31,907 bases of DNA, taken from contig JARBJD010000575.1 in assembly GCA_033064195.1 (NCBI GenBank), positions 1 to 31,907 of the forward strand. Direction: 5' to 3'. The number at the start of each line of letters is the position of its first letter. The first letter of the stretch is position 1. The position numbers and the translations under genes are program-made. The notes beneath the pieces are model-generated. The model was not told the origin of the DNA. It ran no database searches and saw only the letters and a list, made by a program, of their open reading frames with translations. Source of the DNA: Blattamonas nauphoetae. Taxonomy: Eukaryota > Preaxostyla > Oxymonadida. Of the stretch, positions 1-10,792 are shown in pieces.

Positions 1-2118
1 TTGTTCGTTTCATCTCGTTGTTCCTTCATTCTTGTTGTTCCTTCATTCTTGTTGTTCGTTTCATCTCGTTGTTCCTTCATTCTTGTTGTTCCTTCATTCT
101 TGTTGTTCCTTCATTCTTGTTGTTCCTTCATTCTTCTTGTTCGTTTCATCTCGTTGTTCCTTCATTCTTGTTGCTCCTTCCGTCTTGTTGTTCCTTCATT
201 CTTCTTGTTCGTTTCATCTCGTTGTTCCTTCATTCTTGTTGTTCCTTCATTCTTGTTGTTCCTTCATTCTTGTTGTTCCTTCATTCTTGTTGTTCCTTCA
301 TTCTTCTTGTTCGTTTCATCTCGTTGTTCCTTCATTCTTCTTGTTCGTTTCATCTCGTTGTTCCTTCTTTCTTGTTGCTCCTTCCGTCTTGTTGTTCCTT
401 CATTCTTCTTGTTCGTTTCATCTCGTTGTTCCTTCATTTTTCTTGTTCGTTTCATCTCGTTGTTCCTTCATTCTTGTTGTTCCTTCATTCTTGTTGTTCG
501 TTTCATCTCGTTGTTCCTTCTTTCTTGTTGCTCCTTCCGTCTTGTTGTTCCTTCATTCTTCTTGTTCGTTTCATCTTGTTGTTCCTTCATTCTTGTTGTT
601 CCTTCTTTCTTGTTGCTCCTTCCGTCTTGTTGTTCCTTCATTCTTCTTGTTCGTTTCATCTCGTTGTTCCTTCATTCTTGTTGTTCCTTCATTCTTGTTG
701 TTCCTTCTTTCTTGTTGCTCCTTCCGTCTTGTTGTTCCTTCATTCTTCTTGTTCGTTTCATCTCGTTGTTCCTTCATTCTTGTTGTTCGTTTCATCTCGT
801 TGTTCCTTCATTCTTCTTGTTCGTTTCATCTCGTTGTTCCTTCATTCTTGTTGTTCCTTCATTCTTGTTGTTCGTTTCATCTCGTTGTTCCTTCTTTCTT
901 GTTGCTCCTTCCGTCTTGTTGTTCCTTCATTCTTCTTGTTCGTTTCATCTCGTTGTTCCTTCATTCTTGTTGTTCGTTTCATCTCGTTGTTCCTTCATTC
1001 TTCTTGTTCGTTTCATCTCGTTGTTCCTTCATTCTTGTTGTTCCTTCATTCTTGTTGTTCGTTTCATCTCGTTGTTCCTTCTTTCTTGTTGCTCCTTCCG
1101 TCTTGTTGTTCCTTCATTCTTCTTGTTCGTTTCATCTCGTTGTTCCTTCATTCTTGTTGTTCCTTCATTCTTGTTGTTCGTTTCATCTCGTTGTTCCTTC
1201 ATTCTTGTTGTTCCTTCATTCTTGTTGTTCGTTTCATCTCGTTGTTCCTTCTTTCTTGTTGCTCCTTCCGTCTTGTTGTTCCTTCATTCTTCTTGTTCGT
1301 TTCATCTCGTTGTTCCTTCATTCTTGTTGTTCCTTCATTCTTGTTGTTCCTTCATTCTTGTTGTTCCTTCATTCTTGTTGTTCGTTTCATCTCGTTGTTC
1401 CTTCTTTCTTGTTGTTTCTTCCATCCCGTTGTTCCTTCATTCTTGTTGTTCCTTCATTCTTCTTGTTCGTTTCATCTCGTTGTTCCTTCATTCTTGCTGT
1501 TCCTTCCGTCTTGTTGTTCCTTCATTCTTCTTGTTCCTTCATTCTTGTTGTTCCTTCATTCTTGTTGTTCCTTCATTCTTCTTGTTCGTTTCATCTCGTT
1601 GTTCCTTCATTCTTGTTGTTCCTTCATTCTTGTTGTTCGTTTCATCTCGTTGTTCCTTCTTTCTTGTTGTTCGTTTCATCTCGTTGTTCCTTCTTTCTTG
1701 TTGCTCCTTCCGTCTTGTTGTTCCTTCATTCTTCTTGTTCGTTTCATCTCGTTGTTCCTTCATTCTTGTTGTTCCTTCATTCTTGTTGTTCGTTTCATCT
1801 CGTTGTTCCTTCATTCTTGTTGTTCCTTCATTCTTGTTGTTCGTTTCATCTCGTTGTTCCTTCTTTCTTGTTGCTCCTTCCGTCTTGTTGTTCCTTCATT
1901 CTTCTTGTTCGTTTCATCTCGTTGTTCCTTCATTCTTGTTGTTCGTTTCATCTCGTTGTTCCTTCATTCTTGTTGTTCCTTCATTCTTGTTGTTCCTTCA
2001 TTCTTGTTGTTCCTTCATTCTTGTTGTTCCTTCATTCTTCTTGTTCGTTTCATCTCGTTGTTCCTTCTTTCTTGTTGTTCCTTCATTCTTGTTGTTCGTT
2101 TCATCTCGTTGTTCCTTC
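1..2118. repeat. 17-bp minisatellite, about 125 tandem units
   Basis: The whole stretch is built from 17-bp units. The commonest is GTTGTTCCTTCATTCTT; variants include GTTGTTCGTTTCATCTC, CTTGTTCGTTTCATCTC, GTTGTTCCTTCTTTCTT and GTTGCTCCTTCCGTCTT. The last two nearly always occur in that order, followed by the common unit and the CTTG variant. This gives a higher-order block of about 68 bp seen roughly nine times (for example near 365, 605, 705, 890, 1080, 1250 and 1865). The unit contains no TAA, TAG or TGA on the plus strand and 17 is not a multiple of 3, so all three forward frames stay open for 2.1 kb and give the same Ser/Phe/Leu/Cys-rich pattern. That is a by-product of composition, not evidence for a protein. 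The array runs off the left edge. Confidence 0.95.
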
Positions 2119-2285
2119 CAAGCTTAAACACTGCAAAAGGTGAAACAAGCTGACAAAGAGAGGCATGAACACAAGATCGCTCAGGGACGTCTTCGCGTCT
2201 GATCCAGAGACTTACCAGCTGACCATTCCCAACAAACGCCAACACATCCTTCTCATTCTCTCAAGAAACGCTTACTGCACGATTC

Positions 2286-3240
2286 TCAATCACAACGCCC
2301 CCATCCTCTCTTCCTTGTCCAATCACAGCAAATATAGGCTGTGTTGTCAATCTCATCCATTCGTTCACTGTCAGGAGCGAGAACGAATTGTCTCCAGCTC
2401 GTTTGAGCGAGTGCGGTTGGGTTTCCGTCTGTCAACTCAACCCATCGTTCTTCTGATCCTCCAAAACAAGACAAGAACTTCTCCTGCGTCACTGAGACTG
2501 ATCCCTTCTCGCTTGTTGTGTGAACAACTGTCGCGTTCAGAATCGAGCAACACGGATGATTCCATTTACATTGTGGAGAACGTCTGAACGACGATTTGAT
2601 GGTGTTCATCCTCAACAGCAATCAGTTGAGACGAAAATATCTTATTCTGTCCATTACACTCAATCAATGAAATGTGCAGAGTTCCTTCGACGATGCAAAC
2701 AGTTCAATTCTTTGCATTCCAACAGCGAGCGTTGTAAACTCTTTCACGTCTGTCTGCATTTCGATCTTTTGCAGAGCTGGCGTTGTGTTGTCCTTTTCTG
2801 TCTGAATGCATACCTCCAAGCTGCGAACGATCGAAGGGCAAGGGACAGATGGCGATGAACATTCATGTTGTCCAAGTGTGGGATGAAGCGAAGAGATCGT
2901 TCGATTTTGAGCCGGAGTTGTTCTCAAAGAAACAGGTATTCTTCTACAGCTTTCTGCAATTCACGCTCTCAAGAGAGATCACTCCATTGTCGTTGGGGGG
3001 CATAATTCAGGAAGTGGCAGTGTGAGAGTGTCATAGACGGCTGGTTGGTTGAGAGTGCTTTGATCACACTTAATCAATCGAAGATGACGAATGTCTGGAG
3101 ACTGAATCACTGTTGTGAGTGATGATGATCAAGAGTGCTCGATGACTGTGGTCGATGTCAGATGCAGCTTCCCTGTTGATGACAAAACAAAGACTGAATT
3201 GATCAGAGATGTTGGAAGGATAATGGCAAGACTGGACAGA
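2286..3240 (-). pseudogene. decayed beta-helix-type surface protein remnant
   Basis: Minus-strand pieces in several frames have the Ser/Thr/Leu-rich texture of the beta-helix genes of this type of genome. One piece (2621-2286) carries CKWNHPCCSILNATVV followed by SVTQEKFLSCFGG. A second (2927-2664) contains ALQKIEMQTDVKEFTTLAVG. A third near 3220-3120 reads LPTSLINSVFVLSSTGKLHL. Stops and frame changes separate them, and no start codon or signal peptide can be assigned. It may be the downstream part of the better-preserved remnant at 3267-4440, or a second copy. A forward frame of 140 codons at 2165-2587 overlaps it but looks like a shadow. Confidence 0.4.
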
Positions 3241-3266
3241 ACAAGCTCGCTAGCTTTCACGTCGAG

Positions 3267-4440
3267 TTAAGCGTTAGCCAATAATTCCAGGTTGTTTGAG
3301 ACAGAATCGGCGATGATCACAATCTTGTCTTCCGTTGACAGCTTCTCGTTCAGAGTGAGATGTGTGTCGAGCATCAGAGAATGAGAATCTGACATGACAG
3401 GAATGTTTGAGTATCCCTGTTTCAGAGACAGACAGGGAAGGAGCGTGTTCCCGCTTAGAGGATAGTCGTGTACAACATCAGCACGCAGACTCAGTTGGGT
3501 GGTCTTGTGATTGAAGGGATGGAGGATTGACCCGACAAGCGATCCAACCTCAAACTCAACAAGAGAAAGTTCTGTGGAAGAGAAGACCGGAGGCGGGATT
3601 GGCGATGGATGAAGGAGGGAATCTCGAATAGTCTTGAGAGAAGCAGTCTCCTTTCCAGAAGCAACCCCACAATACACAGTTTGTCCTTTCTGTGCTGAAC
3701 ACCCTGTTCCAGCAGTGACATCTCCAAAAGACACCGACGTGAGTGAGATGGACGGAGGAAGAGTCGAGCCGACCAAATCGACGAAGATGGCTCCTCCGTT
3801 CCCGTCCGAAGAGCAGCCAGCGAATATCGTGTTTGTCAGCGAGAGTGTTCCTGTTTCTTGAAGAGTCGCGTGAAGCACTCCTCCATCCTCTGAAGACGAG
3901 TACGACACAAACGTCACTTTGTTAGTCGAAGATCCAACTCTGCCAGTTGAATCACTTTTGCCAAGTTGAAGTTATCACTCTCTGTTTTCAGATTCAGGAG
4001 CGATCCAGTCTTCATCGAGAGAGATACAATCACGTTTCTTTTCCATTCGCTGGGTGCGATGTGAACTTTGATGTGTCAGCGATTGAGACAAGTGCTGAAG
4101 TGAGCGTTAGTTTCTTTGTTGTCGTTTGATTCGTTCCATCTTTTCAGATCCACATTTGTTCCCAGTCTGCACTACAGTGTCTTGAGTGATACTTCCTAAC
4201 GATAATGTGTGAAGAATACAGCTAGCTCCATTCAATCTTCTTGTTCACGACATCTAAAGGAAGTTTCAGAGTTCGAGAAGGAGAACGAGGGGAATTGGAT
4301 GGCAGTGAGACTGGTCAAACCACTAGTGATCATGAAGTTTGATGTTGTGCTTGATAGAGAGCGTTTGGAGAGGGAGATGAGGCCAGATGAGACAGTGATG
4401 ATCTGCGAGGTCATCATCTAAACCTGTCATTTTTCTGCAT
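3267..4440 (-). pseudogene. beta-helix repeat surface protein, 3' part, decayed
   Basis: The 3917-3267 frame (216 codons) is the best preserved. It contains the repeated pattern S-x-x-DGG-hydrophobic (SSSEDGGVLHATL, CSSDGNGGAIFVDL) and short alternating strands such as LSLTNTIFAGCSS. This is typical of right-handed parallel beta-helix (Pmp-like) surface proteins expanded in oxymonads. A C-terminal region without repeats follows and ends in LELLANA. Upstream on the same strand, 4417-4232 continues the style (SLISLSKRSLSSTTSNFMI-like strands) in another frame, with stops between, so the gene is decayed. No membrane anchor or signal peptide is visible. The family identity is recognised by pattern; the loss of function is inferred from broken frames, some of which could be very short introns. 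Confidence 0.6.
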
Positions 4441-5687
4441 CGCGCCAAAAATTAGTCTGGTGTCGATATCTGTGATCATCTATGTTGCGTTGGACAATTT
4501 CCAGAATGTGGTCAGGTAAAAACACGAAGATATAATCTAATCTCGATACGTTTGGCAGGCGACGAATGTCTTTTTTTGAGGAGCGATTCCTGTTTGAAGA
4601 TTCTGGATTCTGAGCGATTGTACATTGCAGATTGGGTGATCACGATGGAAATAGGAATGAAGGAGAATGAGTGTCTGGAGATCAACAGACAGATCAGTTT
4701 TGAAGACTCATATGAGGATATAAAAAGCGAGCACATGTCTGCAGTTTTCGGTGGTACCTGAATGATGGACGATCAACAATATAGGGAAAATGAACACGAA
4801 CATGCAACGAATTGATGATGGTTTAACGATATTTGGAGAGACTGATTGATCCAGTTGATGGAAAATCGAATCTGCAGAGAGTTGGTTCACAGACGTGACT
4901 TGTCAAGGTGTTCATCTTCTTTGACGACTCAGTGAGTCTTTGTGTCTTGGGACAAATGATTGTGATCATCCTTCGAGTTGAAAAGGGAATACCTCGTCGA
5001 TTCCACGATGAATCTGTGCGACTTCATTGGAAGAGGATTTTTCTGGTGACCTTCAGTATGAATACAGGAATTGATGGACAGAAAAGGGACAAGTGTCCAA
5101 GCGCCAGATATCCGAGGGTAGTTCGACAGATATGATGAGATATATCAGAGATCAATCGCTTTTCTGCACGAATCAAGAAGAACACCACTCGGAAGTGGCT
5201 CAAGTGGTGGCGTAAACGAGATAAAAGATTTTTCTGATAAAGAAGTCAGTTTTACTGTTGTTCTTGGCTGACTTATTCAAGAAGCTGTGGAGGATCTTCG
5301 AAGAATAAAATGATGCTGAATTCGGAGAAGAGAGAAGTTTGAATAACAAGAGGACAGAAAAAAACACACTGAGTCATCCAGTGGGATGAGAATGTGTTGT
5401 GATTGCAGACTTTTCACTCCCTAGGTGATCAAAACAGATGAGTTGTCACGGATCACGGAATGCGAAGACCATTTGTGACACTGAGTCCAAGGAAGAGGTC
5501 AAGAGATCGATTCACTCACAAAATTGATGATGAGATATCGAATGATCGTCTCCATCATAAAAGAGCTAGTTGAAAGTATATTGTGGGTTCGATCTAGCCT
5601 AACACATGGATACGAAATTTCAGAGATTTTCCCAGTCAGAGGTGTCATGAGTAAATCTTTTATGTCGATTAAGCAAATAAAAAAGGG
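4441..5687. other. no assignable gene
   Basis: Only short frames on both strands. Minus-strand pieces at 4736-4512 and 4890-4708 still have a faint beta-helix-like composition and may be further remnants of the gene to the left. 5140-5680 holds short basic or Gly/Ser-rich plus-strand peptides that I cannot assign. They lie directly upstream of the capsid-like gene and could be decayed element genes. Confidence 0.5.
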
Positions 5688-6391
5688 GTGTTGAGTCTCG
5701 AAAAATGGACCCCATTTCATCAACCAACAATGCATTTTGAAGGAGGAGCTGAAGTCTATGGAATGTTCTACGGTTACAAATCATCATCAGATGCAATTCG
5801 AGACATGAGACTCGTCGACAGTCAAGGGAACATAATCGACAATTCACTTCAGAATAATCATGTTCACGAATCATTCCTGTATCACACTTTCAAGTCACAT
5901 GAAGAGAAAAACAACATGAAGCATTGTTACAGTCTTTGGGAAAATGTTCAGAGAATGGATCCAAGTGTATGCGGATACTATCACACTCCAATCGAGGATC
6001 CGAAAACTCCAACGATCACATTTACAATTCCACTCGTTATTCCATTTGTGAATCTCCTTCCACTGAGTACCTTTGATCAATATCCGAATTCAATCTTTGG
6101 TAATCTGCGTTTGAGATTTCATTTGACAACAGATTCACTTGTGTATTGTCCTGTTCGATTGTCCACTGTCATTAGAAAAAATCTCGAGAATAGTCGTGAT
6201 CGCTATCCAGAAAAGGATTTGGCTGAAATGGTGAATCGTCCTCAGATGGATTTTATGCGTGAAGGAGAATACACGAATGTGACACAGGAATTTACTCAAA
6301 TGGGAAATCCGATTCAACAATATGATCTTTATCGGGATGACCTTATTTCAGAGTATCGTACTGAATCAGTCGTTTCATCTGTTCTTTCTTC
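5688..6391 (+). pseudogene. major capsid protein-like gene, first part
   Basis: An open stretch of about 235 codons with many aromatic residues and alternating strands. The segment FDQYPNSIFGNLRLRF, preceded by a run of Ile/Pro/Val (TITFTIPLVIPFV), is the type of strand-loop-strand seen in the first jelly roll of double-jelly-roll capsid proteins of Polintons and adenovirus-like viruses. No good ATG begins it (first in-frame ATG near 5730), so the N-terminus is uncertain. It ends at the 8-bp target duplication of the hAT-type element inserted at 6400; a second capsid-like part lies on the far side. The assignment is by pattern. This is a fossil. Confidence 0.5.
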
Positions 6392-6399
6392 ATCAGTTG
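6392..6399 (+). repeat. target site duplication, left copy (ATCAGTTG)
   Basis: ATCAGTTG lies immediately before the TAGGG terminus at 6400 and recurs exactly at 9967-9974, immediately after the opposite terminus. Eight bases is the duplication length made by hAT transposases. Confidence 0.85.
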
Positions 6400-6429
6400 T
6401 AGGGAGGAGCAATTGTCCGGACAAGGTGA

Positions 6430-6455
6430 GGCGCTGTCCGTCCTCGGACAGCGCC
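6430..6455. repeat. perfect 11-bp stem hairpin near the element end
   Basis: GGCGCTGTCCG and CGGACAGCGCC form a perfect inverted pair around the 4-base loop TCCT. It is GC-rich in an AT-rich setting, lies 30 bases inside the left tip of the hAT-type element, and its arms contain the GTCCG word repeated at the other end. It is most likely part of the subterminal transposase-recognition structure. Confidence 0.7.
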
Positions 6456-6466
6456 TAATTAGGATG

Positions 6467-8605
6467 TCATTGCTCGTAACTTTTCAAAAAGGGTTTGATC
6501 AACTTTTTCTGAAATTTATTGACTAACTTGGAGAATTGAATCATTTTTAAGAAATAGGAGAGGAGGAAAAGATGAAGAGAGATGTGATGGAGAACAGAGA
6601 AGATGAAGAGAAAGAGTTGGATGGAGAAGAGAAAGAGGATGGATAGAAATAGGTGTGGAAGGGAAGGACGAGAACGAATGATCGAGTCGGTATGGCCTTT
6701 ATGTGGTTTTTGATGGACTGATTGTGAGGAAGTTCCTTTCGGAGTGTCTCCTCTCATCATTTCGTTTCTCTCCCTTCGTCTCGTATCAACTTCGTTGTTC
6801 CTCATTCTCCGATTCATCTCCTCTTCTCTCCTCTTCATTTTCGCTGCTTCCTGTCTTGTCATTCTTGTCAGATCTGCCACACACGCCCGCTGGCTGGTCC
6901 GACATTCATCGATGAAAATGGAAAGGGGGTCAGTGGAGTCTCGGGATGGTTCAGTATCATCTTGTGAGGGTGTGGGTGTTTCCCAGGAGGTTTAGTTCAC
7001 ATTGTCGAAGTGCCGCTTTCCTTCTTCCTCCTTCCTTCGTTGTTCCTCTTCCTCTTTCTTCTTTCGTTCGTCTTCTTCTCGTTTCTGAGAGAAGCTGCCG
7101 CGTGAACTCGCACCAGTTGAAGTTGACGGGCCAACTGGGCGAGCTGGAGAACTGGACGTGTCGATCATCTTCCCAATGCCCCAGCGAGCAAATGCACTGG
7201 ACACACTCGATCCGGTCTCGATCGTCGCTGAGTCTTTCTGAGCTGCTCGTTGCCTCTCTCGCTCCAAATCCTCTCTGATCTTTCGCTGCTTCTCTTCCGC
7301 TGCTTCTCTCTCAGCATTTTGCTTCCTCTCCCACTCTGACTTTTTCTGACTTTCAGCTTGACGTTTTCGTTCGGCCTCCCTTTCTCTCTCCTCCTCCTTT
7401 TGTTGTTCCTCTTTCTTCCTTCGTTCTTCCGCTTCCTTCTCCTTCCGAAGCGTCTCCTGAACTTCTCGTTTGATTCTCTCCTTTTTCTCTCTCTCCTCAT
7501 CTTCCCTCCTCTTCTCCTCTTTCCTCCTTTCCTCTTCCATCCTCTCATTCCGCTCTCTCTCCTCCCGTCTTTCCTGTTCTCGCCGATTCTCATCCTCTTT
7601 CCGTCTCAAACGCTCCTTCTCTTCGCGGTCTTGATCGTCCTTCTCCTGTGGGATTCTTCTTTCCTCTTCAGCCTCTCTTTCCCGATTGAGCATGTCGGCT
7701 CGCATGCGCTCCTCATCGATCTCTTTTTGTCTCCGGTCTGCTTCCTCTTTTGACGTTTTGCTTCTTCCTTCTTTCTTTGTTCTTCTTCTTCCTTTTTCTT
7801 TCGTTCGTCTTCTTCTCGTTTCTGAGAGAAGTTGCCTCGAGATGACGATGATGTCAGTTGGGGACCGACTGGACGAGATCCAACTCCAGTGTCGATCATC
7901 TTCCCAATGCCCCAGCGAGCAAACGCACTTGACACACTCGATCCTGTCTCGATCGTCGCTGAGTCTTTCTGAGCTGCTCGTTGTCTCTCTCGCTCCAAAT
8001 CCTCTCTGATCTTTCGTTGTTTCTCTCCCGCTGCTTCTCGTTCAGCTTCTTGCTTCCTTTCCCATTCTGACTTCTTTGGGGGAATATTCGCTTTCTTCTC
8101 TTCCTCCCTTCGCCTCTCCTCTTCCTTTCTTCTCTTCTGCGATTTCACGCCTCACTCGTTCCTGAATTCGCTTTTTCTCTTCTTCCTCCTTCCTTCTCGC
8201 TTCTTCTTCCTTCCTTTTTGCTTCTTCCTTCATCTTCCGTTCTTCTTCCTTTCGAAGTTCCTCCTTTCTCTCCTCTTCTCATTGCTTCTCTTCAGTGAGT
8301 TCTTTCCGCACTCTTTCTTCAATTTTCTTTCGCTCTTCCTCTTCCCATCGTTTCGCATCTTCTTTGCTTCGTCTTTCTTCATCTTCCCATCTTCGCTTCG
8401 CTTCTCGTTCAATTCTTTCCTCTTCTTCTCTCCTCTTCCTATCTTCTTCTCGCCTCGCTTTTTCCTCATCTTCCTTTCTTCGTTCTTCCTCCAATTCCTT
8501 CATCACCCTTTCTTCAATCTGCTTTCTCTCATCTTCTCTCCGCTTCTCTTCCTCTTTCTCTCGCTCTTCTCTCTCAGTCACCTGTTTCCTTTCCCATTCT
8601 GTCAT
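6467..8605 (-). pseudogene. trichohyalin/caldesmon-like charged coiled-coil gene, decayed
   Basis: Reading from an ATG at 8605, the minus strand encodes a very long Glu/Arg/Lys-rich helix (repeated EEERRKEE-type heptads). It contains internal tandem copies of a larger unit beginning (S/T)EWERKQ at about 8605, 8080 and 7345. Copies two and three share ERQRAAQKDSATIETG followed by SSVSSAFARWGIGKMIDT and then FSQKREEDERKKK. The short non-coiled SAFARWGIGKMIDT segment may be a binding motif. The frame is broken: an in-frame TGA at 8279-8281, frame changes near 8130 and 7760, and an in-frame TAA at 6992-6994, after which the same frame continues into a basic tail (RRREEEMNRRMRNNEVD-like) near 6850. 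It lies wholly inside the hAT-type element, so it is a captured host-type gene. Coiled-coil resemblance alone gives no function. Confidence 0.6.
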
Positions 8606-8639
8606 TCGATCTCATGAGGGTGGAGGAGGAGATGAATAG

Positions 8640-9700
8640 ATGTGAGTGGCTGTGAGAAGGAAGGGATGGACTGAAAAAACCTCATTCACTTTACGAATGA
8701 TTACATACGTTCTGCATCTTTCTGAGATGTCTGTCTCATGTTTTATCGATTAACTGTTCCACTTTAAATTTCTGTATAGTCAGGACACTTATTGTCATAA
8801 AAATGAAGAAATATCTGTAAGTCAGAGTAGGGAGAAGCATACTTTTCAAATTGGTTTCGTTTGATGTTTCCGTTTCGTTCTTTTTCTCCAACTCCATTGT
8901 TCACGAGCTCGGACCCTCGATTATGAAGATCGTCCTCTCCTCTCACTCTGTTTTGTCTCTTCGTCCCAACTCCCAGTTCATTGTTTACGAATCAGCTCGG
9001 TTTGTCCTCCTTTGGCCTCATCTATTCCGTCTTCACAGGATCGACAGGTCAATCTGCCTTCTGGAGGGAAGATCAACAATAATAAATGTGAAAAAAAGCG
9101 ATCAATAATATGAATATGAATCATTTTGATTCGGAAAAAGTGTAATACAGACTATTTCGAGGTAGAAAACGATCCGTTCATTTAGGGCGACAAATGAGAG
9201 TGTAACGACCATCTCATTTGGATAAGGGCGAGAAAGCATCGTATCTGGATTCAAAATGAGAAATTTCTTTATAAGAAAACATCTTGAACCAAAAGGAACG
9301 AGATACCAGTCAAGATCATCAACAAACCAACAAAGTGTGCAACAGAGCGGCGAATTTTGAAGGCAAATTGATTCGATCATGTTTGAAATAAGATACTACT
9401 ATCATTGACTGAATTCTGACGTGTAACATCATTGAAAGAGAAATAATGTGTCAAATCGGAAATGAACTGAATTCCCGGAATGAGTTTATAAAAGTATCGC
9501 AGAATGAGTGGTTGCTAGAAAATGATGTGAAGAATGGAATTTCGAAGTGAAAACCGATTTAAGTGACCCTGAAAGAAATGGGACGACGAAATTAACTTGA
9601 GATGGGGAGGACGATCCGGACATGTCCAGGACAGGACAGTTTTGTCCATTTTGATCTGATCACAATTGGATTGTGAAGAAATTCAGATGATTCGTTTTTT
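8640..9700. other. no gene seen; interior of the hAT-type element
   Basis: Short frames only on both strands. I see no transposase motif, tRNA-like structure or tandem repeat here. From about 9600 GTCC/GGAC words become frequent towards the right tip. Confidence 0.5.
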
Positions 9701-9966
9701 CAACAATTGAGTGAATGTCCAAGATCGGACAAGCTCGGACATTTCTGCAATTAATGGGTCTTTTTGTCCAAATTCTCTAGTACTCGTTTATCATTTTGAT
9801 GAAAGACAAAATCTGAATTTAATCACCACTATTCACTTATTTATTAACGAATTGAGTGTCAATCACATTGATTTAGGCCACATGAAGCACTTCTTTTTCA
9901 CTTGGACCTGTCCGCTGTCCGTTGTCCGAGTTGAACGTCTTTTTGTCCGTCCGTTGCTCATCCTTA

Positions 9967-9974
9967 ATCAGTTG
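9967..9974 (+). repeat. target site duplication, right copy (ATCAGTTG)
   Basis: Exact copy of 6392-6399, directly after the TAAGG terminus (minus-strand reading) of the inserted hAT-type element. Confidence 0.85.
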
Positions 9975-10714
9975 ATAAAGTCTCAACAATTTGCTACGGA
10001 TATCAAATCACTGATGCAACAAAACAATCACTCTTCAACACATATTCAAAGACTCTTTATGTGCTGAAAGCAGAAAGAATTGACACACAATCATTTCAAT
10101 CAAAAGCAAATGCCATGGGAGTGAGATCAAATATCAGTATCAAACTCAACAATCTCATGAATCTCATGTGTTTATTCCCAGAAAGACCAAATGAATGCAC
10201 AGTGTTTAGAAATCCTCATTATGTTGGTCAATTCGAAATGCTTGGATCCAACTTCCCAAATTTCCCAATGTCAACAATCTCACCAGAGTTCTATCAAATG
10301 ATGATGGTGAATGGAGATTTCATAGGATGTTCTGCAACGGAAGAATTTGAGAATTCCATTTGTATGCCGCGAACGTTTGACTTCAGAGGAAAGGATTATA
10401 AGAGAACAAGAGCAACAACAGATGCAACTTCATTCACATTCATGGTTCCAACAGATCGAAGTGAAATCGCTGGTGGAGAAGAAGGAATTTCGACATCAGA
10501 ATCAGTCAATATTGTCTATCGCGGCACACCAATCAAACAAGGTGAACTTGATCCATATTTCACATCTACTACAGAAGGTCCTCCTCCACCAATTCTAGCA
10601 CTACATCAAGCTACATACTGGTTGTTCTGGATTGAGAATGGACAACCACGAGTGCGATACGTCATTGATCGTCGACTCCAAGAAGCGTATGAAGAAGTGA
10701 AGAGAGGTTATTAA
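9975..10714 (+). pseudogene. major capsid protein-like gene, second part
   Basis: An open stretch of about 246 codons ending in a tail with RRLQEAYEEVKRGY and a TAA stop at 10712-10714. It is rich in Asn, Pro and aromatic residues and has short beta-prone stretches separated by loops (SISIKLNNLMNLM-like, RTFDFRGKDYKRT, TSFTFMVPTDRSE). This suits the second half of a double-jelly-roll capsid protein. It starts right at the target duplication of the hAT-type insertion; the first part lies beyond that insertion. Codon use and AT-richness resemble the polymerase region at 29 kb rather than the GC-richer ankyrin region at 12 kb. The capsid assignment is by pattern only. This is a fossil. Confidence 0.5.
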
Positions 10715-10792
10715 TGCTTTGCATTTCTAAGATGACGAAGTCATCTTACTAAATCGAACAAATATGAGATTTTATTTTTGTAGAAAACATAA

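Larger units (their letters stand above)
6400..9966. mobile_element. hAT-type non-autonomous element, 3567 bp
   Basis: The left end reads TAGGGAGGAGCAATTG. The right end, on the minus strand, reads TAAGGATGAGCAACGG. The two match at most of the first 16 positions and again in GGACAA just inside. Both fit the YARGG/YARNG start typical of hAT elements, and the element is flanked by a perfect 8-bp duplication (ATCAGTTG). Both subterminal regions are rich in GTCC/GGAC words (6413-6455 and 9612-9960), as expected for transposase-binding subterminal repeats. No transposase is visible inside. The cargo is a coiled-coil pseudogene (6467-8605). The target is the capsid-like gene of fossil Polinton A, so this insertion is younger than that gene. 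Confidence 0.85.

Noticed and set aside
1-2118. CRISPR array
   Set aside because: Tandem units without unique spacers, no cas genes, eukaryotic context.
1-2153. Three overlapping forward frames of 700 or more codons in the minisatellite
   Set aside because: They are the same repeat read in three phases; the unit simply lacks stop codons. No domain, start context or codon bias supports a protein.
6430-6459. Helitron 3' end (hairpin followed by CTAA and T)
   Set aside because: The hairpin lies inside the precisely bounded hAT-type element, a Helitron would have to extend left through the insertion boundary, and no TC 5' end or Rep/helicase is seen.
7358-8640. Forward Ser/Phe/Leu-rich frames opposite the coiled-coil gene
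   Set aside because: Complement of Glu/Lys/Arg codons; shadows without independent support.
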